NCBI GenBank assembly: GCA_020847375.1
Contig: JADLCB010000003.1
Coordinates: forward strand, 434,001-498,000
DNA: 64,000 nt
Direction: 5' to 3'
Source: Phycisphaerales bacterium
GTDB taxonomy: Bacteria > Planctomycetota > Phycisphaerae > Tepidisphaerales > Tepidisphaeraceae
In this document: in pieces, positions 26,329 to 34,951 of the stretch
How positions within the stretch are numbered: the first letter of the stretch is position 1
Layout: each line of letters begins with the position of its first letter
Notes under the pieces: model-generated
Database searches by the model: none
The model's input: only the letters and a program-made list of their open reading frames with translations
What the model was told of the DNA's origin: nothing
Program-made: the position numbers and the translations under genes

Positions 26329-27648
26329 GTGGCATTGACCGTTATACTTCCGGCCATGCTGCGAATAGCGCATCAACTGATCATGCAGTGGTACTTCGTC
26401 GGGCCGGTGATTGCCCTGGCGCTGGCCATCGGTCGGTCGATCTATCTTCGTCGCCCCATACCCGTTTTGAGCTGGTTGATGACGGCGATTTCCGCCGCAG
26501 TCATCGGCGGATTTCTGAGTTTCATTTATGCCCAGTTGATCGGTGGGCGGGTGATGATCAGCCAGATGGCGCTGGTCGCCTATTTTGGTGCGGGAATGTT
26601 GTACCTGCTCAAGGGGTTGGATTATCTACTGCGCTGGTTGGCTCGCCGATTATTCGGACTGACCCGCCAGCCGCCGCGATTGTCAGATAATTCGGATGGT
26701 TCGCCGGTTCAGCCGCCGCCGTCACCGGCATTGATTCGCCGCACGGGCGCATTCGTATTACGGATTGTCCTGCTGACGACGATCGGCTTGCCGTATGTGA
26801 TGGCAGCGGTCATGACCTATCGGCTGCGCGTTGATCCGGTTAATGCCCTGGCCCGTCCATTTGAACAAATTACGTTTGTCGCCTCGGACCAGACCCAGCT
26901 CAGCGGATGGTGGATACCGGCTGATCCTGCCCCGCCGGATGCTCCGGCTGATTGGGGGCAGCGGACACTGCTGTTGTGTCATGGTCTGGGTGCCAACAAG
27001 TCAACCCAGCTCAGTCTGGGCCAGTGGGGACTTGCCGCGGGGTATAATCTGCTGAGTTTTGATTTTCGTGCTCATGGGCAGAGTCAGGGGCAACTTGCTA
27101 CATTCGGCGAGTTGGAACGGTTGGATGTTCTGGCGGCGGTGGGGTGGTTGCAGCAGAACAGGCCCGGGCAAAGCCGAAAAATTTTTGGCGTGGGCGCCAG
27201 TATGGGCGCAGCCGCGCTGCTTGCAGCAGCGGCGGACCCTTCACCGCAGGGACAGGCGATTGATGCGGTTGTGCTCTACGCCAGTTACGCTGACTTTAAC
27301 AGTCTGGCCAAAACGGTTGCTGATCGCCAGTTTATCTGGCCGTTGAATTTACTGGTGCGGTATCTGGCCGTTCCCATGGCTGAAGCGCAGACCGGTCAGC
27401 GACTCACGCAGTTTTCACCGCAGCGGTTGATTGCTGATATCTGGCCCCGACCGGTGATGATCATTCATGGGATGAATGATGAAATCATCCCCTACGAGCA
27501 AGGCGAGCAACTGGCTGAACATGCAGCCCAGCCGTTTCTGTTTCTACCCGTGCCGCGCAAGGACCATAATCAAGTCATCGATGATCCTGCCACGACGCGG
27601 ATGGTCCACTATTTTCTGGAAACGGCTCGACCCGTTCCAGCGATCTGA
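26329..27648 (+). CDS. Membrane-anchored alpha/beta hydrolase
   Basis: 439 aa. About four hydrophobic N-terminal segments (residues about 10-165) precede an alpha/beta-hydrolase domain. The catalytic triad is readable: S291 in GVGASMGA (nucleophile elbow), D384 in IIHGMNDEIIP and H413 in RKDHNQV. The oxyanion segment is LLLCHGLGANK. Such proteins are serine esterases or peptidases of the BEM46/YqkD-like group; the substrate is unknown. The annotated start is a GTG at 26329. ATG 26356 is an alternative that would keep the membrane segments. A TATAAA-like box lies about 50 bases upstream. Confidence 0.8.
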   Translation: MALTVILPAMLRIAHQLIMQWYFVGPVIALALAIGRSIYLRRPIPVLSWLMTAISAAVIGGFLSFIYAQLIGGRVMISQMALVAYFGAGMLYLLKGLDYLLRWLARRLFGLTRQPPRLSDNSDGSPVQPPPSPALIRRTGAFVLRIVLLTTIGLPYVMAAVMTYRLRVDPVNALARPFEQITFVASDQTQLSGWWIPADPAPPDAPADWGQRTLLLCHGLGANKSTQLSLGQWGLAAGYNLLSFDFRAHGQSQGQLATFGELERLDVLAAVGWLQQNRPGQSRKIFGVGASMGAAALLAAAADPSPQGQAIDAVVLYASYADFNSLAKTVADRQFIWPLNLLVRYLAVPMAEAQTGQRLTQFSPQRLIADIWPRPVMIIHGMNDEIIPYEQGEQLAEHAAQPFLFLPVPRKDHNQVIDDPATTRMVHYFLETARPVPAI

Positions 27649-27765
27649 CCATACCGATACAAACGATCGAACCGCGCAGAAAATTGGCGGCGAAACATCA
27701 GTGCCAACACAGCATGGTATCCGTGTCAGCCAGTCGTCAAAACAGGGTTTATTTGAACCATGCCG

Positions 27766-29112
27766 TCAGCGAGAGGGCAGACGCAGATGCAGAAATGTCC
27801 GAACGGCCTGCATCACTCGATTACGGAATTCAAAAAACTTGATGCGGAACCCCAGCTTCTGCAACCACGCATCGCCGGCATCGATCGCCAGCCCCTTGTT
27901 CACCCAGTGCAGCGCCTGCTCATAGTCGCCGGTGCGCTCGTACGCCAGGGCTAGATTGTACAAAGTGGGGGTGTTGGTGGGATCGAGTTCCAGCACCTGC
28001 TGACAGGCGCTGATACCCTCGTCAAAACGCGCATAGGCGAACAACGCCACCGCCAGATTCTGCCAGCCTGCCACGTTGCGCGGATCAAGCTGCACCAGGC
28101 GCTTCAGACACGCCACGGCGGAACGGGCTTCATCGATGTCCATCAACAGATTCGCCATTTCCAGAAGCGTTCGCGGTTCTTCCGGGTGCAATAGAATCTC
28201 ACTGCGCAGATGTTTGCGCGCCAGGTGAATTTCATTGCGTTTCAGGCAAATTCGCGCCAGACTGACATGGGCGCCAGCGAAGGTCGGATCGAGCTGCAAC
28301 GTGCGGAGCATCGACTGAACTGCCTGCTGTTCGTGGCCGCGCTGTAACTGCCACTGACCATAACAGTAATGCGGGCTGGGTGTTTCCGGCGACAGCTCAA
28401 TGGCCCGGCGAAATTTTTCCCCTGCTTCATCCAGCCGCCCCATCTCCACCAGCAATTCGCCCAGATCCAGCAATGTTTGCGTATTGCCCGGCTCCTGCCG
28501 CAGTGCCGTCAGATAATGACGTCGCGACTGCTCCAGCTCGCCCTTGGCGTGCAGCGCCTCAGCGATGCGCACATGGACTTCCAGATGATCGTGATCCAGA
28601 TCGAGCGTCTTGCGCCAGCAGGCAATGGCGCGATCATACTGACCACGCTGCGCCAGCGAGCAACCCATGTTGTAGTAGCAAAGCGGACATTCATCCTTGT
28701 AAAGCCGGGCGAGATAAAACATCTCCTCGGCTTTTTCATGGTCGCCCAGTGCGCAGTATGCGATGATCCGATGACAGTAGGAGGGTTCGTAGGATGGATC
28801 CAGCGCCTCGACGCGCTCAAAGGTTTTGATCGCCTGTTCGTGCCGGGTGGTGCGGAATAAATCCAAGCCCAGATGATCCAGCGACTGCAGATCGTTCTCA
28901 TCGATCTCCAGCGCCTGCTGGTAGGCTTCGATGGCTTCGTCGTAGCGACCCATTTCGTCAAGGATCAGTCCGATATTAAAAAACCATCCGTTGTTGTAGG
29001 GATTCAGACCGATGGCAGCGCGCAGCTCCTCCAAAGCCAAGGCCCACTGCTGCCGTTCAAAGAATTGGCGGGCCTTTTCAACACGCCGTTCTGCATCCTG
29101 CCAGTCATTCAT
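27766..29112 (-). CDS. Tetratricopeptide-repeat protein
   Basis: 448 aa made almost entirely of TPR units from residue 8 on (for example GRYDEAIEAYQQALEIDEN, GQYDRAIACWRKTLDLDHD, GDYEQALHWVNKGLAIDAG), about eleven repeats. No signal peptide or membrane helix is seen, so it is probably a cytoplasmic scaffold. One repeat contains the cysteine pattern ECPLCYYNMGC, which may be coincidental. It converges with the hydrolase gene. The repeats give no indication of partner or pathway. Confidence 0.82.
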   Translation of the reverse strand: MNDWQDAERRVEKARQFFERQQWALALEELRAAIGLNPYNNGWFFNIGLILDEMGRYDEAIEAYQQALEIDENDLQSLDHLGLDLFRTTRHEQAIKTFERVEALDPSYEPSYCHRIIAYCALGDHEKAEEMFYLARLYKDECPLCYYNMGCSLAQRGQYDRAIACWRKTLDLDHDHLEVHVRIAEALHAKGELEQSRRHYLTALRQEPGNTQTLLDLGELLVEMGRLDEAGEKFRRAIELSPETPSPHYCYGQWQLQRGHEQQAVQSMLRTLQLDPTFAGAHVSLARICLKRNEIHLARKHLRSEILLHPEEPRTLLEMANLLMDIDEARSAVACLKRLVQLDPRNVAGWQNLAVALFAYARFDEGISACQQVLELDPTNTPTLYNLALAYERTGDYEQALHWVNKGLAIDAGDAWLQKLGFRIKFFEFRNRVMQAVRTFLHLRLPSR

Positions 29113-29405
29113 ATCTCGCCACTTTCCTGGGTCAACGATATAAGCTGCGAGAACACGTTGCGTAAGGACACTGGCCGACCATGATATCGAAACAATGCCT
29201 CACACCCAATAATACCACAAATGTTGCCGTCTGTCTGCCCGATTGGCAAGCCTGAACCGGTAATTCAATCGAAAGTTTCGGCAGCACCGGCATAATTCGA
29301 CGCACAAAGTCAGCAGGATGTCGACGACAGCGAAATTACGCAGTAAAATCAGGCTCTGTAAAGGCTTGGCTGACGGGTTGTTTTTGCACTTTGTTCTTAG
29401 GATAA
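29113..29405. other. Intergenic stretch without recognised gene
   Basis: Divergent spacer between the TPR gene (minus) and the HEAT-repeat gene (plus). No ORF with plausible composition or ribosome-binding site is visible in this part. Promoters in both directions are expected. TAGGAT at 29398-29403 is a possible -10 for the plus strand, but its -35 is poor. Confidence 0.4.
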
Positions 29406-29530
29406 GCGATGGTTGGTCGATAAGTCTTACAACTGGCTTGCGGTAAGCCGGGTTCGTCGGCTGACGAGCATCGCAATAAAACGTTAGCACACTACAAGCG
29501 TTGATCACTCTCCGGTAAGTCGATCAACGC
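29406..29530 (+). promoter_or_regulatory. Structured leader upstream of the HEAT-repeat gene
   Basis: GCGATG (29406-29411) and CATCGC (29469-29474) can close a multibranch loop holding GGCTT-GCGGT-AAGCC (29435-29449) and CGTC-GGCT-GACG (29455-29466). A separate perfect 9-bp hairpin GCGTTGATC/GATCAACGC (29498-29506/29522-29530) ends 23 bases before the ATG. CTTAC (29426-29430) can alternatively pair with GTAAG (29443-29447). No known RNA family is recognised. Confidence 0.4.
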
Positions 29531-29553
29531 GATGCCTATGGAATTGATCGGCA

Positions 29554-31743
29554 ATGGGGCAGGATAGAACATCAATCCGACTGGTCATGACGATATTCCT
29601 GGCCGCGCCAGGGTTGTTGTTGGCCCAGGATTCGGTTCCTCTGGCTCCGGCGTCCACCCAACCTGTTTTTCCACCGACGACCTCAGCACAAGCGGATGTA
29701 GAGCAGTTATCCCGTATTTTATCGGACGCTGGCGCCCGTCAGGAAGATCGCGATGAGGCTGCACGCCGATTGGAAGATCGCCAGACACCGCAAACACGTA
29801 AAATCCTTCTTGATACGTTGATTTCCGCAGCCGACCCCGGCGGCCAGCTGGCGGTGGCACGGGCGTTGATCGGGCGTCGCCCCGAAGAGGACTTTCGCGA
29901 CCCGCTTTTCGCCTTGATTGGCCGTTCGCGCCAGCAATCCGATGCAGCCACAATGGCGCTGGCGGGATACAAGGGGGATGCGGAGGTAATCCGCCGGTTG
30001 ACCGATCTTGCCCAAGCCAGCGGCCCGGAAGCGGTTCGGTTGGCAGCCATCCGCGCTCTGGGGATGTTTACCGAGCGACGCGCCGCTGCGGCTTTGATCA
30101 GCCTTCTGGAAACGGCTGGCGAATCCGACGCAATTCACTCTGCCGCGATGGACGCCCTGGTTTACCTGACCGGTCTGGATGATTTTGGCGGCAGTTCCTA
30201 TCGCTGGCGTCAGTGGTGGCAGACCAGTCAAGCGCTGGACGAGGCTGCCTGGAACCAGCAGGTTCTGGAAGATCGTGCGGCCCGCCTCGATCGGTTGCAG
30301 CAGCGTTACCAGTTGCTGGCCGATGAGTTGGATGCCCTGATTGGTCAACAGTATCAATTGGCTGATCCCGAGCGCCGCGCGATTCTGGCGATGCGCTTGT
30401 TGCGCTCATCCAGCCCGACCGTGCGCGCGCAGGGGGCGATGCGCCTCTATGCCGACATGGTTCAAGGTTCGCGCATTGTCCCCATGGTGCAGCAGCAGGT
30501 TCGTTCGATGATCGGCGACAGCGACCCGGGTGTGCGCATCGCCGTGGCACAGGCGCTGTTTGCCATGGTGGATACCGCCGCAGTCGATGGTTTGCTCACT
30601 CAGCTCGATCAGGAGAATGATCCGCAGGTGAAAATGGAATTCGCCCGCACGCTGGCCAAGATCGGCGAGCCGCGCGCGATTGGGGCGCTGGAACATCTGC
30701 TCGATGATCCCTCGCTTCGCGTGGTGGAAGTGGCGGCCGATGCCCTGAAGGATTTTGGTCGGAATCTCCGGCAGAATAATCCTCAACTGGCGACGGAAAT
30801 CGCGCTGCATCTGGCGCAACTGCTCGATTCGGGTACACAACGATCCGCTTCGCCCCGCTTTCGGGAGGTGGTGGTCAACGCCATGGCTGCCATGCGCGAA
30901 CCCCAGCTCGGTCAGACCTTCCTGAAATTGATCCGTCCGGGTGAAAGTGTTGGTGTGCGCAAGGCGGCGCTGCGGGGAATCGCCGGTCTGCGTGATCGCA
31001 ATTTCGCCGCCACGATCCTGGCGCAGTTGGATGACCCGGATGATGGTATTCGCGGGGAGGCGGCTGCGGCGCTGCAATATACCGCCTCGCCGGTTGATGC
31101 CGTCAACCTTCTGCCGCGCCTGGATCCCCAGGTGGAACCCAACGAATCGATCCGTAATGCCATCTGGCGCGCGATGGAAAGCCTGCTGCCGGAAATGACA
31201 CCCGATCAACTTAAAAATCTGGCGGATCGGTTTGCCGAGAACGCCGCACGGCGCGTCAGTATTCAGGAAAAACGCCGCGATTTGTTGATCAAAGCCAATC
31301 AACCCGAAGACCTGGCCTTCGCCCGACAGGATCTGGGCAATACCTACATGGAGTTGAATCAACCGGAAAAGGCAGTCACCGAGTTCAGCGCCGCCCTGGA
31401 ATACTGGCGGGCACACGGACAGGTGGTGGCCAACCAGTTGATCTCCCAACTTCTGGCGGCCCATCTCAAAGCGGCGCACTACACCGAAGCGACGGTCTTT
31501 GCCGCGGAAATGATTGCCGACAACCCCGGCGCGCAGGAAGTGCTTGGGCCTATGATTCGTGATGAAGTCGAACGGTTGAAACAAGCCGGCCAGACCGATG
31601 CCGTTCAGGCGTTGATTGCTGCGGTGAAGAAAATGGATCCGCCGCTGGCCAGTCGTTTTACAGCACCGATGGAAGCATCGCCCGCGCCAACCACGCAAGA
31701 CAGCGCCGGTACTTCCGGGACAACCGCTGCCAGCCAAAAGTAG
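29554..31743 (+). CDS. Exported HEAT-repeat protein
   Basis: 729 aa with an N-terminal signal peptide (LVMTIFLAAPGLLLAQ, cleavage probably after LLAQ). Several HEAT/PBS-lyase-like repeats occupy most of the chain (DPGVRIAVAQALFAMVDTAA, DPQVKMEFARTLAKIGEPRA, DPSLRVVEVAADALKDFG). A TPR-like pair lies near residues 590-660, and the C-terminus is Thr/Ala/Ser/Pro-rich. It probably acts as a periplasmic or outer-membrane-facing scaffold; the partner is unknown. A folded leader precedes it and nth follows in the same direction. Confidence 0.78.
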   Translation: MGQDRTSIRLVMTIFLAAPGLLLAQDSVPLAPASTQPVFPPTTSAQADVEQLSRILSDAGARQEDRDEAARRLEDRQTPQTRKILLDTLISAADPGGQLAVARALIGRRPEEDFRDPLFALIGRSRQQSDAATMALAGYKGDAEVIRRLTDLAQASGPEAVRLAAIRALGMFTERRAAAALISLLETAGESDAIHSAAMDALVYLTGLDDFGGSSYRWRQWWQTSQALDEAAWNQQVLEDRAARLDRLQQRYQLLADELDALIGQQYQLADPERRAILAMRLLRSSSPTVRAQGAMRLYADMVQGSRIVPMVQQQVRSMIGDSDPGVRIAVAQALFAMVDTAAVDGLLTQLDQENDPQVKMEFARTLAKIGEPRAIGALEHLLDDPSLRVVEVAADALKDFGRNLRQNNPQLATEIALHLAQLLDSGTQRSASPRFREVVVNAMAAMREPQLGQTFLKLIRPGESVGVRKAALRGIAGLRDRNFAATILAQLDDPDDGIRGEAAAALQYTASPVDAVNLLPRLDPQVEPNESIRNAIWRAMESLLPEMTPDQLKNLADRFAENAARRVSIQEKRRDLLIKANQPEDLAFARQDLGNTYMELNQPEKAVTEFSAALEYWRAHGQVVANQLISQLLAAHLKAAHYTEATVFAAEMIADNPGAQEVLGPMIRDEVERLKQAGQTDAVQALIAAVKKMDPPLASRFTAPMEASPAPTTQDSAGTSGTTAASQK

Positions 31744-31799
31744 AATGGCACCGTCGTACCCGCCGGGTGGATCAGTTGGGTGTTGCCAGGTGACATGCC

Positions 31800-32609
31800 G
31801 TGGTTCAAGCGAAAAAACCATCCTCACGCCTTCTGACGACGCGCCGCCGGCGCGTTCAGTTGATCCTGCCGATACTGAACCAGGTTTATCCTGATGCCCG
31901 CTGCGCGCTCTATTTTTCCAATCCGCTGGAATTGCTTGTGGCGACCATTCTTTCGGCCCAGTGTACCGATGAACGTGTGAATCTGGTCTGCCGCGAGTTG
32001 TTTCAGAAATACCGATCGGCTGGTGACTACGCCAGCGCCAGCCAGGCAGCGCTGGAAAACGACATCAAGTCGATCAATTTTTTCCGCAATAAAGCCAGAG
32101 CCATTCGGGCGATGACGCAGCAGCTCATCGACGAACATCATGGCCAGGTTCCGCCGGAGATGGCGGCACTGGTCAAACTGCCCGGCGTGGGGCGCAAGAC
32201 CGCCAACGTCGTTCTGGGTAATGCCTTTAACCAGAATGTCGGCGTGGTGGTTGATACGCATGTTCTGCGTGTTGCCAATCGCCTTGAACTGACTGGGCAC
32301 CCCAGCGACGCGGTGAAAATCGAGCAGGACCTGATACGGGTTGTCCCCCAGGAGCAATGGACTCATTTCAGCCATTTGCTGATTCTTCATGGCCGGGCCA
32401 TCTGCACCGCGCGCAATCCCAAGTGTGAAACGTGCCCCATTTTTGTCCATTGCCCCACTGGCCCGCGCATTCTCGAGCAGCGCCGGCGCGTAGCGGATCA
32501 AAAAGCCCGCACCAAAGCAAAATCCAAAGTCACAACCAAAGCCAAAGCCGGGGCCAAAACGAAATCCAAGGCAAAATCCGCAACGATCCGGCGCGCTGCC
32601 CGGGCGTGA
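31800..32609 (+). CDS. nth: Endonuclease III with basic C-terminal tail
   Basis: DNA glycosylase/AP lyase for oxidised pyrimidines. The core of about 210 residues has the helix-hairpin-helix LPGVGRKTANVVLG with catalytic Lys, the catalytic Asp in VVVDTHVLRVANRL, and the [4Fe-4S] ligands in CTARNPKCETCPIFVHC (C-x6-C-x2-C-x5-C). It then continues for about 40 residues of Lys/Ala/Ser/Thr repeats (KAKSK, TKAKAGAKTK, SKAKS), a histone-H1-like tail absent from E. coli Nth. GTG 31800 is the only start that keeps the N-terminal helices. The tail may improve DNA binding, which is inference. Confidence 0.93.
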   Translation: MVQAKKPSSRLLTTRRRRVQLILPILNQVYPDARCALYFSNPLELLVATILSAQCTDERVNLVCRELFQKYRSAGDYASASQAALENDIKSINFFRNKARAIRAMTQQLIDEHHGQVPPEMAALVKLPGVGRKTANVVLGNAFNQNVGVVVDTHVLRVANRLELTGHPSDAVKIEQDLIRVVPQEQWTHFSHLLILHGRAICTARNPKCETCPIFVHCPTGPRILEQRRRVADQKARTKAKSKVTTKAKAGAKTKSKAKSATIRRAARA

Positions 32610-32705
32610 TCAAGGCGTGATTGCCGGGTGCTGGTGGGGCAATTTATTTTCTGTCCCGTCGGCGAACTCTTTCCCTTTGCTGCTCGTACAGTTAGAGTGC
32701 CGGTG

Positions 32706-33825
32706 ATGATTCACGAACACCTTCAACAAGCCATCGATGATCTCGAGGCCCGGATTTTAACGATCCGGGACTCTCTTTGACTTGCCCGCCCGACAGGTTC
32801 GACGAACCGAATTGGAACAACAGATGGGCGAGGGCGATTTCTGGAATAATCCGGAAAATGCCAAAAAAGTCGTGGCAGAACTAAAAATCATCAAGGCTCA
32901 GACCGAACCGATCATCGCGCTTCTGGCTGAAATTGCCGATGTCAAAGCCATGTTTGAACTGGCCAGCGAAGCCGGCGATACCGAGCTTCTGACCGAGGCG
33001 GACCAGACCCTGGCTGATCTGGAGCGCAAGGGCAGGCGCATTGAATTGCAGTCATTGCTTGACGGGCCGAACGATGCCCGCGACTGTTTTTTCACCATTC
33101 AATCCGGGGCCGGCGGAACCGAAGCTCAAGACTGGGCGGAAATGCTCCTGCGCATGTATCTCTACTTTTTTGAGCGCCGGCGCTGGGATGTCAGCGAAAT
33201 TGATCGTCAATTTGGTGAGCAGGCGGGAATTAAAACCGTCACGCTGCATATCAAGGGTGATTATGCCTTTGGTTATCTCAAGGCTGAAGCTGGCGTCCAT
33301 CGACTGGTGCGCCCCAGCCCGTTCAATGCCCAGGGCAAACGCCAGACCAGTTTTGCCGCCGTAACGGTCGTGCCTGAATTTGAAGCAGCCGAAGGCGCTT
33401 TTGAAATTCCTGAAACCGAGCTGGATATCGTTGCGTTTGTCCGTGCCAGCGGGCCAGGCGGGCAGAACGTCAACAAGGTGGCGTCAGCGGTGCGCATCAC
33501 CCATAAACCGACGGGGATCACCGTGACGTGTTCCGTCGAGCGCAGCCAGCAGCAGAACCGGCGCCTGGCCATGGCGATTTTGACCAGCAAGATCGAGGCG
33601 CTGGAACAGGCCAAGCGCGACGCGGAACTGAAGGAAGTCGTCGGCGATCCCAAGGCGGTCAGTTTTGGCAGCCAAATCCGCAGCTATGTTCTGGATGATC
33701 GGCGCGTGAAGGATGTGCGTACCGGCGTTGAAACCAGCAATGTCGAAAGTGTGCTGGATCGCGGCGAGCTGGATGAGTTTATCGACGCGGAATTGCGCCG
33801 ACGCAAGTCGGTTCATACGCATTGA
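32706..33825 (+). CDS. prfB: Peptide chain release factor 2, programmed +1 frameshift
   Basis: Recognises UGA/UAA stop codons and releases the peptide. Zero-frame codons 1-24 (ATG 32706) end at CTT TGA (32775-32780). Reading resumes in the +1 frame at GAC (32779), giving a product of about 371 aa. The downstream frame contains the RF2 tripeptide SPF (LVRPSPFNAQGKRQTSF) and the catalytic GGQ (ASGPGGQNVNKVASAVRITH). The N-terminal piece MIHEHLQQAIDDLEARILTI matches the RF2 coiled-coil start. A GTG at 32703 is an alternative start. The frameshift lets RF2 level control its own synthesis. Coding coordinates are joined 32706-32777 and 32779-33825. Confidence 0.95.
32767..32781 (+). promoter_or_regulatory. 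prfB programmed frameshift site
   Basis: CTT TGA C (32775-32781), the universal RF2 slippery stop, is preceded at four bases by GGGA (32767-32770), a weak version of the internal Shine-Dalgarno found in E. coli (AGGGGG). A stop at codon 25 is close to the E. coli position 26. Confidence 0.92.
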
Positions 33826-34018
33826 AAGGCGGATGTTGACCGTCTGTTGGATACGGCACGGCACGGGGGCAACGGGCCGAAACTCGTGAATTGACCAGGG
33901 AGAAAATTGAGGATTGCGCGCCTGGCGGTAAGATTGCAGATGCAGCTTTTATTAAAACTGATAGAATCGGGATGTTTGGGGTCGTGGCCTTGTCGTTTCA
34001 ACCGCAGAGAACAACACC

Positions 34019-34951
34019 GTGGCTGACTCACGCATTGACAGACTTCGTGACAATATCCGCTCCGTTTTTCTAGGCCATTCCCACGCGGTGGACCTGCTCC
34101 TGACCGCGCTGCTGGCCAGGGGACATATTTTGATCGAAGATGTCCCGGGTGTCGGCAAGACCGTGCTGGCCCGCGCCTTGGCCCGAAGTATCGACTGCCG
34201 CTTTACCCGTATCCAGCTCACGCCTGATCTCTTGCCCAGCGATGTACTGGGTGTGAGCATCTACAATAACACCACGCAGAATTTCGACTTTAAACCCGGG
34301 CCTATTTTCGCCAATATCGTTCTGGCGGATGAAATCAATCGTACCACACCGCGCACGCAGTCGGCGTTGCTCGAAGCGATGGCCGAGGCGACCGTCAGCG
34401 TGGACAACAAAACCCTGCCGCTTTCCCAGCCCTTCATGCTCGTGGCCACGCAGAACCCTTTTGAGTTCGAGGGCACTTATTTCCTGCCGGAAAATCAGCT
34501 TGACCGGTTTCTGCTGCGCATCAATGTTGGTTATCCTGATCGTCAGGCTGAACACCAGATCATCACCACCCAGCCCGGGCAACTGCCGCTGACCAATCTT
34601 CAGCCGGTGCTCAATGCCCAGGAGGTTATCGAGCTTCAGCAGCAGGCCAGCCAGGTGCGGATGGATCGCGCGATCATCGACTATATTCTGGATGTGGTTG
34701 ATGCCACGCGCCATGATGAACAACTGCATCTGGGCGTTTCGCCGCGCGGCGCTCTGGCGCTGACCCAGGCCAGTCAGGCGGCAGCGCTGGTGCAGGGGCG
34801 CGATTATGTGATTCCTGATGATGTCAAACAACTGGTCGTTCCGGTTTGTGCTCATCGTGTGATCAGCAAGACCTATCTGCACGACGGCGATGTCCATGCC
34901 ACAGCCCGTGTTCTCAAGCAGATCATGGAACAACTCGCCACGCCGGCATGA
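34019..34951 (+). CDS. MoxR-family AAA+ ATPase
   Basis: 310-aa chaperone-like ATPase. Walker A DVPGVGKTVLARALARSI, Walker B NIVLADEINRTTPRTQSALLEAM, sensor 1 FMLVATQNPFEFEGTYFLPE with the MoxR-specific QNP, and the arginine-finger region QLDRFLLRINVGYP are intact. MoxR proteins act with VWA or DUF58 partners in folding or activating surface proteins. Here the DUF58 gene overlaps its stop (ATGA), so the two are translationally coupled. The GTG at 34019 is used because no better in-frame start lies before the conserved helix. Confidence 0.93.
   Translation: MADSRIDRLRDNIRSVFLGHSHAVDLLLTALLARGHILIEDVPGVGKTVLARALARSIDCRFTRIQLTPDLLPSDVLGVSIYNNTTQNFDFKPGPIFANIVLADEINRTTPRTQSALLEAMAEATVSVDNKTLPLSQPFMLVATQNPFEFEGTYFLPENQLDRFLLRINVGYPDRQAEHQIITTQPGQLPLTNLQPVLNAQEVIELQQQASQVRMDRAIIDYILDVVDATRHDEQLHLGVSPRGALALTQASQAAALVQGRDYVIPDDVKQLVVPVCAHRVISKTYLHDGDVHATARVLKQIMEQLATPA

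Noticed and set aside
29420-29470. RNase P RNA 3' end on the minus strand (complement contains GAACCCGGCTTACCG)
   Set aside because: The 5' half of RNase P RNA, including the GAGGAAAGUCCGGGC block, is not found within 400 bases; that stretch is occupied by the HEAT-repeat gene. The match is about 14 bases and looks accidental.
30406-31827. 473-aa open frame antisense to the HEAT-repeat gene
   Set aside because: Shadow of the high-GC sense frame; composition is His/Arg/Gln-rich without motifs.
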